Shown here: positions 51,414-59,608 of the stretch, in pieces
Numbering within the stretch: the first letter of the stretch is position 1
Layout of the letters: the number at the start of each line of letters is the position of its first letter
Source of the DNA: Nitrospirales bacterium
GTDB lineage: Bacteria > Nitrospirota > Nitrospiria > Nitrospirales > UBA8639
Direction: 5' to 3'
Assembly: GCA_031315865.1 (NCBI GenBank)
Contig: JALDRJ010000002.1
Location: 1,958,001-2,022,000 of the forward strand
Length of the DNA stretch: 64,000 nt
Position numbers and translations under genes: made by a program
Notes under the pieces: generated by a model
Databases searched by the model: none
The model's input: the letters and a program-made list of their open reading frames with translations, nothing else
Told to the model about the DNA's origin: nothing

Positions 51414-52190
51414 TCATATCCGTCTAAGCAGCGTAATGGGCCGGAAGAAATCTATCGTAGCGGCTGAAATCGGCTGTGACAGGTTCCAGTTATTCCACCA
51501 GCCGATAAACTCGAATGTCTTCGAAGATTCGACGAGCATCAAAAATTCCTGAGGAAAAATGGCACGTTTCTGTGAGGCACTTTCCAGTCGTGTATGCCTG
51601 TCACCTTCATGGATATTCATTGTCAGTGTTTCTTGAAACGTCTGTTCGACTCGATCCAGCGGACGCATTTCAACTAGTGAATCAATCCGCACCGCATCTT
51701 TTGAAATAGACCACGTCTGCCCAGTCGCATCAAAAAACCTTTCGGGTTGAAACTGGACACACCAGTCGAGTAAAAACAATCCTCCAACATTCAGGGAATT
51801 GGCAACAGAATCAAATAGCATGCGCAATTCATTCGTCGATGTTACATACAGATCGCCAAGTGCGATAAATACACAGTCAACTGGCGTATCTACTCGATAT
51901 CTCACCATATCCTGCTGATAAAACTCGGCATTTACTCCATGTTTTTGCGCCAATTGCGACGAATAGTCGATCATCGCACTGTTGATGTCGACCCCAATAT
52001 AATCGAAGCCTGCTTTGTTCAGGGTAAGCATGTGCTGGCTTGGGCCACATGCGAGCTGCATGATTCTTTTGACATCGCATTGGGCATAATCGCTGATTAA
52101 TGTCTGTATCACACGCACTTCTGCAGAGATATCTCTGAAAGAGAATGCAACCTCATAGTATTCTGGTTTATCGTAGCAACTGGTATTCAT
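51414..52190 (-). CDS. class I SAM-dependent methyltransferase
   Basis: A 258-aa Rossmann-fold methyltransferase with motif I MQLACGPSQHM and a following IGVDINSAMIDY (acidic ribose contact), then a catalytic-region NVGGLFLLDW. Substrate unknown; the fold resembles small-molecule or tellurite-type methyltransferases (GxGxG is replaced by ACGPS). It is encoded on the same strand as, and upstream of nothing but, the efflux genes lie at higher coordinates, so it is downstream of the OMF gene (70-bp gap) and could share its transcript. Confidence 0.87.
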   Translation of the reverse strand: MNTSCYDKPEYYEVAFSFRDISAEVRVIQTLISDYAQCDVKRIMQLACGPSQHMLTLNKAGFDYIGVDINSAMIDYSSQLAQKHGVNAEFYQQDMVRYRVDTPVDCVFIALGDLYVTSTNELRMLFDSVANSLNVGGLFLLDWCVQFQPERFFDATGQTWSISKDAVRIDSLVEMRPLDRVEQTFQETLTMNIHEGDRHTRLESASQKRAIFPQEFLMLVESSKTFEFIGWWNNWNLSQPISAATIDFFRPITLLRRI

Positions 52191-52260
52191 GAATTTCTCT
52201 TCACGTGATGTTCGGCTTTTACGGGTGCTGGGGAGATAATTCTAAAAATTTTTATGTTGG

Positions 52261-53808
52261 TTACTGTTTCTGTTGTTCGCTATCGAATGTTTCTTTCTGA
52301 AAATAATTTCCCCAATCCGTTCTTTGCAGCATTTGTTCTTGTACTTCAGGGGATATCAGGCTCTGATTTTTCCGTCGTTCCCATCCCCCTCCCAGTGCCT
52401 TGTACGTGGCAATCAGATTCGCAGCGACCGCGCCCGTGGTCAATGCAAGAAGGTCCTGTTGCTGCGTTAAGAATCGTTGCGAATCGATGACGCTCTGATA
52501 GGGGCTCAGTCCTTCAGTATACCGCAGCAGAGAAAGCTCAACTGAGCGTTCATATTGTTTTACACTTTCATGGATAAGGGCGCGTTCTTCTTTGGCTTTT
52601 AAAAACCCCACCATTCCATCCTCGACTTCCTGGATTGCGCGCAGGATCGTGTTACGGTATTCGACCAGGAACTGCTGGAATCTTGCGTCCTGAGCTCGCA
52701 CATCGTTTTTGATTCTTCCGTAGTTGAGGATTGGCCAACGTACTTGTGGCCCCACTGAATACAGGATACTGTTGCTCGAAAAAAGATCGACGAAGTCGGC
52801 GTTATTCGCGAAAAACCCGCCGTTATGGCTTGTCACGAAAGAAAAAGTACCAGCCAAGGAAAGCTGGGGAAACAAATCCGATTTGGCAATCCCAATCCTG
52901 GCGCTTTGCGCGGCTGCCTGGAATTCCGCCCGACGAATATCTGGCCGTCGATGTAAGAGTTCCGCAGGAACGCCGACAGCAACGTCAGTCGGTGGGACTG
53001 GAATGGGCTTGGCCGACCCCAGAAGGGACTGCACCGCTATCGGTTGAATGCCAAGGAGTACCGCCAGTGCATTCTTGGTTTGACGTAAAATGGCTTCGAG
53101 GTTTGGGACCGTCGCTTGTGTTTGCTTCAGGAGCGAAGTTGCCTGCGTCACATCAAGCTCGCTCGTCTCCCCTCCTTCGTAGCGGTCTATGGCGATTTTT
53201 TGCGACTGCTGCTGGAAGAGGATATTTTTCTTCGCGAACACTATCCTTTGTTCAATCGTGCGAATTTGAATATAGGTTCTTGCGACTTCTGCCGTTAACG
53301 TCACGAGCAGGTCGTCGTAATTGGCGAGTGCCGAGTAAAGACTCGCGCTTGCAGATTCCACGCCGCGTCGAAACCGTCCCCAAAAGTCCAATTCCCACGC
53401 GGCATCAAACCCGATCGCATAATTGTAATTGAAATGATCCAGCGCCCCGACTAATGGTGAATTCTTGCTGAATTGATTGATGAGGGCTCCGGCGCGCGCT
53501 TGTTGGGATTGAGGAAAGAGAAGGCCGATTGAGATGCCCAATTGCGCTCTCGCTTCAAAAATACGCAAGCCCGCGATTTCCAGGTCGAGGTTTTGCTGGC
53601 TGGCCTTTTCGATAAGCGTGTTCAAGATCGGATCATTAAATACCGCCCACCACTCGTGATAATCTGCCGTCTCTGTCTTGATAGTCGGGTTTTCTTCATA
53701 AATCCACTTGTTCTCAATCGGAATATCTGGCTTGGCGAAATCCGGTCCGACCATGCACCCCGTGGGTACAAGTGCCAATATAAGAAGGCAGGGTAAATTC
53801 AGTCGCAT
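52261..53808 (-). CDS. outer-membrane efflux lipoprotein (NodT/OprM type)
   Basis: A TolC-superfamily outer-membrane factor of 515 aa. It has a lipobox (VPTGC at about residue 20, after MRLNLPCLLILAL), and GPDFAKPDIPIENKW. Two OEP repeats follow, with LDLEIAGLRIFEARAQLGIS and PAELLHRRPDIRRAEFQAA. ATG 53808 is chosen because the longer frame carries 62 implausible residues before the signal peptide. With the HlyD-type protein 20 bp upstream on the same strand it forms the exit channel of an efflux complex. Confidence 0.92.
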   Translation of the reverse strand: MRLNLPCLLILALVPTGCMVGPDFAKPDIPIENKWIYEENPTIKTETADYHEWWAVFNDPILNTLIEKASQQNLDLEIAGLRIFEARAQLGISIGLLFPQSQQARAGALINQFSKNSPLVGALDHFNYNYAIGFDAAWELDFWGRFRRGVESASASLYSALANYDDLLVTLTAEVARTYIQIRTIEQRIVFAKKNILFQQQSQKIAIDRYEGGETSELDVTQATSLLKQTQATVPNLEAILRQTKNALAVLLGIQPIAVQSLLGSAKPIPVPPTDVAVGVPAELLHRRPDIRRAEFQAAAQSARIGIAKSDLFPQLSLAGTFSFVTSHNGGFFANNADFVDLFSSNSILYSVGPQVRWPILNYGRIKNDVRAQDARFQQFLVEYRNTILRAIQEVEDGMVGFLKAKEERALIHESVKQYERSVELSLLRYTEGLSPYQSVIDSQRFLTQQQDLLALTTGAVAANLIATYKALGGGWERRKNQSLISPEVQEQMLQRTDWGNYFQKETFDSEQQKQ

Positions 53809-53828
53809 GTTCAAATCAGGTTCCTCCC

Positions 53829-54968
53829 TCACTGAAGTGGACGGGGAACAGCCTCGACTGGACCAGAATCCTCCTGTTCGCTCGTTCCGGTCATGACCAT
53901 CACCGACGCCGTCGTTCCTACGCGCAGCTGGATGGTGTCTGGGACGGCAAGAAGACGAATGCGCACGGGGACACGTTGCGCCAGGCGAATCCACTCAAAG
54001 GTCGGGCTGACGTTTGGCAACAGATTGTTCCCAACACTCCCGTCATGCTGGGCAATGCCCCAGGCAAGACTCTCCACTTCGCCTTTTATGGGCGTGTCTG
54101 GATACGTCATAAGCGTGACAACAGCTTTGTCGCCTGGACGAATAGGGGCGATGTAATTTTCCCGAAAAAACCCGTGAACCCAAAAGCTGTTGACATCAAT
54201 GAGTGCCATCACTGCCCGGTTGGCGACGGCCTGATTACCGAGCTTGAGATTCAAATTGGTCACATAGCCGTCAACGGGTGCTAGGACTTGGGTGAACTTC
54301 AGGTTCAATTCCGCTTCCTGCAATTTGGCCTGCGCTGCGCGCAAACGTGGATTCATGTTTCCTTCAACGCCAAGATTCGCCCGGTCTCGTGCCAAGTCCG
54401 CTGTCGCTTGCTTGGCTGCGACTCGCGCTTCTAATAATTTGATTCTGGCTTCATCGTATCTGGCCTGCGCCACTGCGTAATCGGCCTGGGCGGCTTCCAG
54501 TGCCCGTTGAGACATCGCGCCTTTCGGAACCAATTCTCTGGCGCGATTGAATTGCGCACTGGCTTGGTTGAATCGCGCTTCGATTTCTTTAATTTCCAGC
54601 GCGGCTTGTTTTACGACGATATTTCGTTGCTTCTGAAGAGCTAACGACGCTTCAACCTGTTTTTCCAATGCCTCGATATCATCGTGGGTTTTGTCGAGCT
54701 CCGCACGCGCAAAGTTGAGCGAGGCGATGAAAGTGCTTGGATCTATCTGAAAAAGATGCTGTCCTGCGGTAACGAACTGGTTATCAACAACGGAGAGCTC
54801 GACGATAGGCCCCGTCACTCTTGGCGTGATTTGAATGACCTGGGCGCGCACCTGTCCGTCCCGGGTCCAGGGGTTAATGATGTAGTTCCAATATTTGACC
54901 AGCAAAACACTGACCGCAAGCAAAAGCACCGCACTGGTGAGTATCAGTTTCTTCGATGTGTGGGACAT
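53829..54968 (-). CDS. HlyD/EmrA-type periplasmic adaptor
   Basis: A 379-aa membrane-fusion protein: an N-terminal membrane anchor (LILTSAVLLLAVSVLLVKYW), a lipoyl-like motif (ITPRVTGPIVELSVVDNQFVTAGQ), a long coiled-coil hairpin (about 85-215) and the second lipoyl half (LAPVDGYVTNLNLKLGNQA), then beta-barrel segments. It belongs to the AaeA/EmrA group that partners with FUSC (AaeB-like) transporters. It lies between a DUF1656 gene and the OMF gene on one strand. Confidence 0.93.
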   Translation of the reverse strand: MSHTSKKLILTSAVLLLAVSVLLVKYWNYIINPWTRDGQVRAQVIQITPRVTGPIVELSVVDNQFVTAGQHLFQIDPSTFIASLNFARAELDKTHDDIEALEKQVEASLALQKQRNIVVKQAALEIKEIEARFNQASAQFNRARELVPKGAMSQRALEAAQADYAVAQARYDEARIKLLEARVAAKQATADLARDRANLGVEGNMNPRLRAAQAKLQEAELNLKFTQVLAPVDGYVTNLNLKLGNQAVANRAVMALIDVNSFWVHGFFRENYIAPIRPGDKAVVTLMTYPDTPIKGEVESLAWGIAQHDGSVGNNLLPNVSPTFEWIRLAQRVPVRIRLLAVPDTIQLRVGTTASVMVMTGTSEQEDSGPVEAVPRPLQ

Positions 54969-55061
54969 AAGTATTGAACGTTCTACGTTCTAACTGTATA
55001 GCCAATCCATGTCGATACGGTATGCTTCGAGCACGTTGCCATCGTACGTGTTTTCGCCATT

Positions 55062-55274
55062 TTATACCGGAATGAAGAGTGTTCCAATCAATCCAACATA
55101 GATAATAGTCAGTGCCACAAAGATAAGCGGCGGATAGTAAAAGAATTGCGACAATCGTGAACGGTTAAGAAACGTCACTGTTACCAGAGCGGCAAGGACG
55201 CCCAAGACACTGACGATGAACAAGGGCGGTAAATACACACCTCCTATAGCAAATTCGTGCGGGAAATACTCCAT
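55062..55274 (-). CDS. DUF1656 small membrane protein
   Basis: A 70-aa protein with two membrane helices (PPLFIVSVLGVLAALVTV and YPPLIFVALTIIYVGLIGTLF), matching DUF1656/AaeX, which accompanies AaeA/AaeB-type aromatic acid and fusaric acid efflux genes. GAAGGAGAC precedes the ATG on the minus strand. It is the first gene of the minus-strand efflux operon. Function unknown. Confidence 0.92.
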   Translation of the reverse strand: MEYFPHEFAIGGVYLPPLFIVSVLGVLAALVTVTFLNRSRLSQFFYYPPLIFVALTIIYVGLIGTLFIPV

Positions 55275-55647
55275 TCGTCTCCTTCACGTTCCTTCAGTAC
55301 GATCGATCGAGCCATCTGTCTTTCTGGATTGTCAATGCAGTGAATCACGGTATGCGTTCGTAAGGCCTTATCGCTTTTTCCGTGTTGGCGTTATTGGAAC
55401 AGCCTGATTTTACTAAATGACCTCTTAATAATACATAGGAAACATGGTGAGCTTTTTCTTTCTTTATTCGTTTATGGCATGATCCCATAGCCTCGGACCC
55501 ACCAGTGAAGAGGCGAGAGACTTGATGGCAGAAGAAAACGGAAATGGTCACCGGTGTATCGCATCGTGCTATCGGTACCAGTGGAGAGACGATGGTTTTC
55601 CATATCTTCACCAACTCGTCGGATAAAAACGGCAGAAGTTCTTATCG
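55275..55647. other. divergent intergenic region between DUF1656 and FUSC genes
   Basis: The 373-bp gap separates the two divergent halves of the efflux system and must contain both promoters and any shared operator. I saw no clear palindromic operator or promoter boxes, and no adjacent regulator gene. Confidence 0.5.
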
Positions 55648-57807
55648 ATGATTCCTTTATCGAGACGCACTAAAGAGGCCATCAAGACGGGTTTGGCCAT
55701 GACGACCGTGTTTGCGGCTGCCTTTTATTTCAATTGGAAAAGGCCGGAATGGGGCGGACTGGCGGTCATCATGCTCGGTCTGACGGCTACGATGGGACAG
55801 TCGTTGAATAAGGGTATTTTGAGAATCTCAGGTACGGTGCTAGGAGCCACTGCCGGGCTGGTCTATTTGGGATTTTTCCCCCAGGACCGTTGGTTACTTC
55901 TGCTGTGTTATTCCTTGCATCATGGTATTTGCGTGTACATGATTACAGGCAAAAAGGACCAATATTTCTGGCATATTACCAGCTTTGTGGCCATGACCAT
56001 TATCATTGGGACGGGAGGCTCATCAAAGGGGGCCTTTGATATTGCCATGGCACGACTGGAGGAAAATGCAACAGGGATCCTGATCTATACCTTGATCGTC
56101 GTGTTTCTGTGGCCACGAAACAGTGTAAGCGATCTGAAAACAGCGAGTCGAAAATTGATGGAGGTTCAGAGCAGGCTATATCGCGTGCGTTCTCATTTCA
56201 TGATGAATGGTGTTGCCGAAGACATCCAGCCGCTTCAACGAGAAGAATCTGGTTTATTACTCAAAGTCGGGCAAGCCCTTGAAGCAGGCAAGGTCGATAG
56301 CAACCAGGTCTTCGCGCAACGATACCGGTGGCAACGATTTCTTCAGTTGTCGACATCTCTGAAAGAAACTCGTGAAATATTGCACCAAAATTTCTCTGAA
56401 ATCCAGTCATTCAACCTCATCGAGTGTATTCCCGATCTTGAGCGCTTTTTATCGGGACTGGATTTGCGATTTCAAGAAATTGAGCGCCTGATGAATGACG
56501 GGGCAGCATCGAGCCAGGTGCCATCTGCCTTCAACGTACATATCGATGACGGCTATATCCAACGATTATCCCCTTTTCAGCGTGCATCGGTGCTCTTAAT
56601 CAAGACAGAGCTAGAGCGTCTGGAAACGCTGAGCCGGTCGCTATTCGAATGTGTCCTGGGACTCAACGAAAATATTTCACCTGTCCCTTCTCCTCAAAAA
56701 AAATCACCTATGAAGCTGTCTATCGATCCTGACCGGTTGATGGGAGCGGTGAAAATGGTGATCGTTCTATGGGTCGGTTTTTTCATATTGATCTATATCG
56801 ATCCGCCGGGGCACGCAGGATTCCTGTATCTCGCTGTTATCATCGGTCAGGGCGCTTTGATGCTTGGAATCAGTGCCAAAGTAATCCTGTTGCCTTTTGT
56901 CGTTGGTTCTATTGTGACAGGGATATTATATATATTTGTCATGCCTCATTTGTCTGGTTTTGCAGAGCTGGGCATGTTGATTTTTATCGTGACGTTTATT
57001 GCCCATTATCTGTTTGCGCTGCCTCAGCAAGGCTTGTTGCGGTTGGGAGTCATGCTTCCTTTCGTGGCGTTCACATTTCTCGAGAATCACCAGGCTTATG
57101 ATTTTGCCGTCTATGCGAACAGCGTGATTATGCTAATGCTGTCCATTAGCATTAACATTGCTGTAGATTATTTTTTCTCATCGACTCGACCTGAAAAGAT
57201 GTTTCTACGTCTGCTTGCCCGGTTTTATCGATGTTGCGGCTTTTTGTTACTGGACTTGGCGCACGAAAACGAACCCAGGCAAAGCCTCAAGAGCCACTAC
57301 AAGGCCGAGTATTATTACTACAACTTATTGTCTCTGCCCGAGAAACTGGCAAAGTATGCGCAACGTATCGACTATCACGCGTTTCCCAACAATAAGCCTG
57401 AGCAAGTGCAATTGTTGGTGATGAATTTGCAGAATATTATCTATCGGATCACGATGTTGATGGATGCCAAAAAATATCCGCAAGACAAGTGGCTGGCTAG
57501 TCATTTACATGGCGATGTACAAGACTTGTGTCTGAAACTTGGCGAACAATTCCGCCGTTGGTCTGACAACCCGACGGTTCTATCCGAAAAAAATCTGCCA
57601 ATGCATTTGGCCGCACAGTTGGATACTATCGAAACTCAGTTTAAGGAGGCGTCTGCTTCGATTTCTCAGGAAAATTACGACCATAAGGATCGTGAATGCC
57701 TTTACCAGTCCCTCGGTAACTACCGAGGCCTTGCTGAAGCTGTTATCGGGTATGCGCATTCCGCAGGAAAATTTGACTTTGAGACATGGCGAGAAGCCCG
57801 ATTTTAA
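55648..57807 (+). CDS. FUSC family (AaeB-like) inner-membrane transporter
   Basis: A 719-aa protein with two hydrophobic blocks of about five to six helices each (residues 15-165 and 370-515) separated and followed by soluble helical regions, the FUSC/AaeB architecture. Features include FNWKRPEWGGLAVIMLG and the second-block SISINIAVDYFF. The family exports aromatic acids or fusaric acid with the HlyD-type and OMF proteins. Unusually it is divergent from DUF1656, HlyD and OMF, instead of in the same operon. Substrate unknown. Confidence 0.9.
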   Translation: MIPLSRRTKEAIKTGLAMTTVFAAAFYFNWKRPEWGGLAVIMLGLTATMGQSLNKGILRISGTVLGATAGLVYLGFFPQDRWLLLLCYSLHHGICVYMITGKKDQYFWHITSFVAMTIIIGTGGSSKGAFDIAMARLEENATGILIYTLIVVFLWPRNSVSDLKTASRKLMEVQSRLYRVRSHFMMNGVAEDIQPLQREESGLLLKVGQALEAGKVDSNQVFAQRYRWQRFLQLSTSLKETREILHQNFSEIQSFNLIECIPDLERFLSGLDLRFQEIERLMNDGAASSQVPSAFNVHIDDGYIQRLSPFQRASVLLIKTELERLETLSRSLFECVLGLNENISPVPSPQKKSPMKLSIDPDRLMGAVKMVIVLWVGFFILIYIDPPGHAGFLYLAVIIGQGALMLGISAKVILLPFVVGSIVTGILYIFVMPHLSGFAELGMLIFIVTFIAHYLFALPQQGLLRLGVMLPFVAFTFLENHQAYDFAVYANSVIMLMLSISINIAVDYFFSSTRPEKMFLRLLARFYRCCGFLLLDLAHENEPRQSLKSHYKAEYYYYNLLSLPEKLAKYAQRIDYHAFPNNKPEQVQLLVMNLQNIIYRITMLMDAKKYPQDKWLASHLHGDVQDLCLKLGEQFRRWSDNPTVLSEKNLPMHLAAQLDTIETQFKEASASISQENYDHKDRECLYQSLGNYRGLAEAVIGYAHSAGKFDFETWREARF

Positions 57808-57875
57808 ACGAGCGTTCCTTTCACGTGACATGACCGGATAGCGTTGTTTGAGTCTTATCTGTATGAGCCTGTACC

Positions 57876-57900
57876 GTTCCCACGGGCGTGGGGATGAACC
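57876..57900 (+). repeat. solitary CRISPR-repeat-like palindrome, copy 2
   Basis: A 25-nt sequence equal to the copy at 51293 except that one C is missing from the left arm (GTTCCC rather than GTTCCCC) and the trailing base differs. The order GTT-arm-GG-CGTGGGG-ATGAACC is retained. It lies 69 bp after the FUSC gene and 33 bp before the start of the intact small secreted-protein gene. Confidence 0.8.
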
Positions 57901-57933
57901 AGCACTTCTGTCTATCATGAATGAGGAGGACCC

Positions 57934-58308
57934 ATGAATCGAGTCCTATCGTATATGTTGCCCATTCTTCTTGGTCAATTACTGTTTTCCCAATCTGTTT
58001 TGGCGTATCAGGAGGAAGTGGATTGGATGTGGCAGGATGTGAAGGCGAAAGCCAGAGGCGGGGCACAATGTAAAAATTTTGTGGTGAAGGCCGGGCCTCC
58101 CGAGATTCTTCGCGGGAAAATCTCCGGGCGAGCCTGCTTAAAAAAGGCGATCCAGTCGTATCGACATGGGGATCATGAAGAAGCCTTTGGCTGGATTCTG
58201 GCCGGTGAATGTCACGATCGACAGGCTCGTGACAAACTGGTTCGACATGCGCCAAAAGTCCTGGAGTACGTCGTCAAGACCTATGGTCATGATGTGCCGG
58301 ACAACTGA
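57934..58308 (+). CDS. small secreted protein of unknown function (intact family member)
   Basis: A 124-aa protein with a Sec signal peptide (MNRVLSYMLPILLGQLLFSQ, then SVLA), then an acidic mature region with three Cys (GGAQCKNF, RACLKK, GECHD). No domain recognised; the pattern FGWILAGECHD...HAPKVLEYVVKTYGHD recurs in two fragments at 50989 and 49929. ATGAGGAGG precedes the ATG at good distance. The Cys pattern suggests disulfides in the periplasm. It lies 33 bp after a CRISPR-repeat-like palindrome. Confidence 0.8.
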   Translation: MNRVLSYMLPILLGQLLFSQSVLAYQEEVDWMWQDVKAKARGGAQCKNFVVKAGPPEILRGKISGRACLKKAIQSYRHGDHEEAFGWILAGECHDRQARDKLVRHAPKVLEYVVKTYGHDVPDN

Positions 58309-58337
58309 CGTATTGACTGTTCTTCGCGCATGCCTTT

Positions 58338-58964
58338 TTATCTACCTCGCTGATTGATCGCATACTTAATGCTGACCGCTCCACGGAGGTCTCCCGCTTT
58401 GTAACCTGTAGCCGCGTCATGAGGGTAGTGTTTCTTGAGCATGGTTCGAATCGCCTCAGGTATCTGCTCAGGGGCTCCATGACAGAGCAAGCATTGTGGT
58501 TGAATGCCAATAGGCTTCATAAATCGAAAATATTGGCCACTCGGTTCGGAGACAATATCGCCATAGGTCATCTCCGTAAAGCTCTCGCCGTTTTGAGCCA
58601 GCTTTGAAAATTGCTCGAGCACGCCCTGTTCCCAGGCATCCGGCATGCCAAGTAGGGGGTTTCGTACGCGTGTGCCCACTCGTGTGACCCGCCAGCCATG
58701 TTCCCGGGATAATCGATTGGCGATTTCCGGGGCCAGCCCGGCGCACACGTTGATGGCTTCTGATGGACCGCTTTTCTTCATCTCCGACATCATCGCCGCG
58801 CCCAATTCTTTCATAAACGCTCCTGCAACCTCATTGGCGGCTTTCGCTTCTGGATCCATGAGCGGAGAATGGAGTTGAGGATCGGAAGCCCATGCTGATG
58901 AAACCACCATGACCGTTAACGAGAGAATAAGAATAAAACGGCTAAAGAATTTTTTCATGCTCAT
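58338..58964 (-). CDS. DUF3365 (Tll0287-like) c-type haem protein
   Basis: A secreted haem-binding protein of about 208 aa. It has a signal peptide ([17 protein letters not shown]), the DUF3365 region [45 protein letters not shown] and a haem site CLLCH about 50 residues from the C-terminus. The start is taken at ATG 58964, whose GGAG lies nine to ten bases upstream; ATGs at 58979 and 58958 are alternatives. Family members are proposed redox or gas sensors. It lies 40 bp from another haem protein gene. Confidence 0.88.
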   Translation of the reverse strand: MSMKKFFSRFILILSLTVMVVSSAWASDPQLHSPLMDPEAKAANEVAGAFMKELGAAMMSEMKKSGPSEAINVCAGLAPEIANRLSREHGWRVTRVGTRVRNPLLGMPDAWEQGVLEQFSKLAQNGESFTEMTYGDIVSEPSGQYFRFMKPIGIQPQCLLCHGAPEQIPEAIRTMLKKHYPHDAATGYKAGDLRGAVSIKYAINQRGR

Positions 58965-59004
58965 CGAATAGTTCTCCATTTTTTAGACTTGTTGCCATGC
59001 GACA

Positions 59005-59502
59005 TTAACGCTGATAAGTCTGATGACAGACCACACAGGCGCGTAATGTTCGTTCCAAGTGTGGAAGAATCTTTTGCAGATCGTGCGAAGACATGGCGCG
59101 AGCCAGCTCTTCAGCTGCCTGATGATGAGCCATCGCAAGATCATGGTAAGCTGGAGGAAAATTTTCAGGTTGCTGCCGTCGCATGGCTTCCCGGTGTTTG
59201 GCGAATCCCAATTGAGTCATCGCGACGTGTTCTGCCTTGGGAAAATTTTCCTGTGCTAACGCACTCACGATGTCATGGACAGCTTCTAAATGCTCACGCA
59301 TGACCGCACGATGTGCTGTCTCGGCTGATGGACTCAGTGTGAAACCCTGGTGATCATCTGGCGCTGACGTCAAAACTTCAGGATTTTTCCCGTTCATGTG
59401 GGTGCGATCAGGGGTTCCTGGCTGATGGGAACAGCCAAACGTGAGCATGCACCAGATGAAAACCCGCCCTGCCAATTTCGTGAGACCCATCGCGTGACTC
59501 AT
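59005..59502 (-). CDS. cytochrome c'-like lipoprotein
   Basis: A 165-aa protein with lipobox LTFGCSH, a four-helix-like body (LEAVHDIVSALAQENFPKAEHVA, AHHQAAEELARAMSS) and a C-terminal CVVCHQTY haem site (C156, C159, H160), the arrangement of cytochrome c'. This suggests NO binding or electron transfer on the periplasmic face of a membrane. It lies upstream of the DUF3365 gene on the same strand (40-bp gap), so they are probably co-transcribed. Confidence 0.85.
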   Translation of the reverse strand: MSHAMGLTKLAGRVFIWCMLTFGCSHQPGTPDRTHMNGKNPEVLTSAPDDHQGFTLSPSAETAHRAVMREHLEAVHDIVSALAQENFPKAEHVAMTQLGFAKHREAMRRQQPENFPPAYHDLAMAHHQAAEELARAMSSHDLQKILPHLERTLRACVVCHQTYQR

Positions 59503-59608
59503 CTTTTTTGAACCTCTTTACTCCTAAGCGGACACGCCTCCATCTGTGAAATACGCAAGGCTTCTCCGGTTTCGTTATAGGACTATGGGTTTTTGGCTTT
59601 GATGCATA

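Noticed and set aside
52261-53994. 577-aa version of the outer-membrane factor
   Set aside because: The extra 62 residues precede a clear lipoprotein signal peptide and would destroy it.
51293-57900. A CRISPR array
   Set aside because: Only one repeat-like unit occurs at each place; no consecutive repeats, regular spacers, leader or cas genes are present, so these are listed as solitary repeats.
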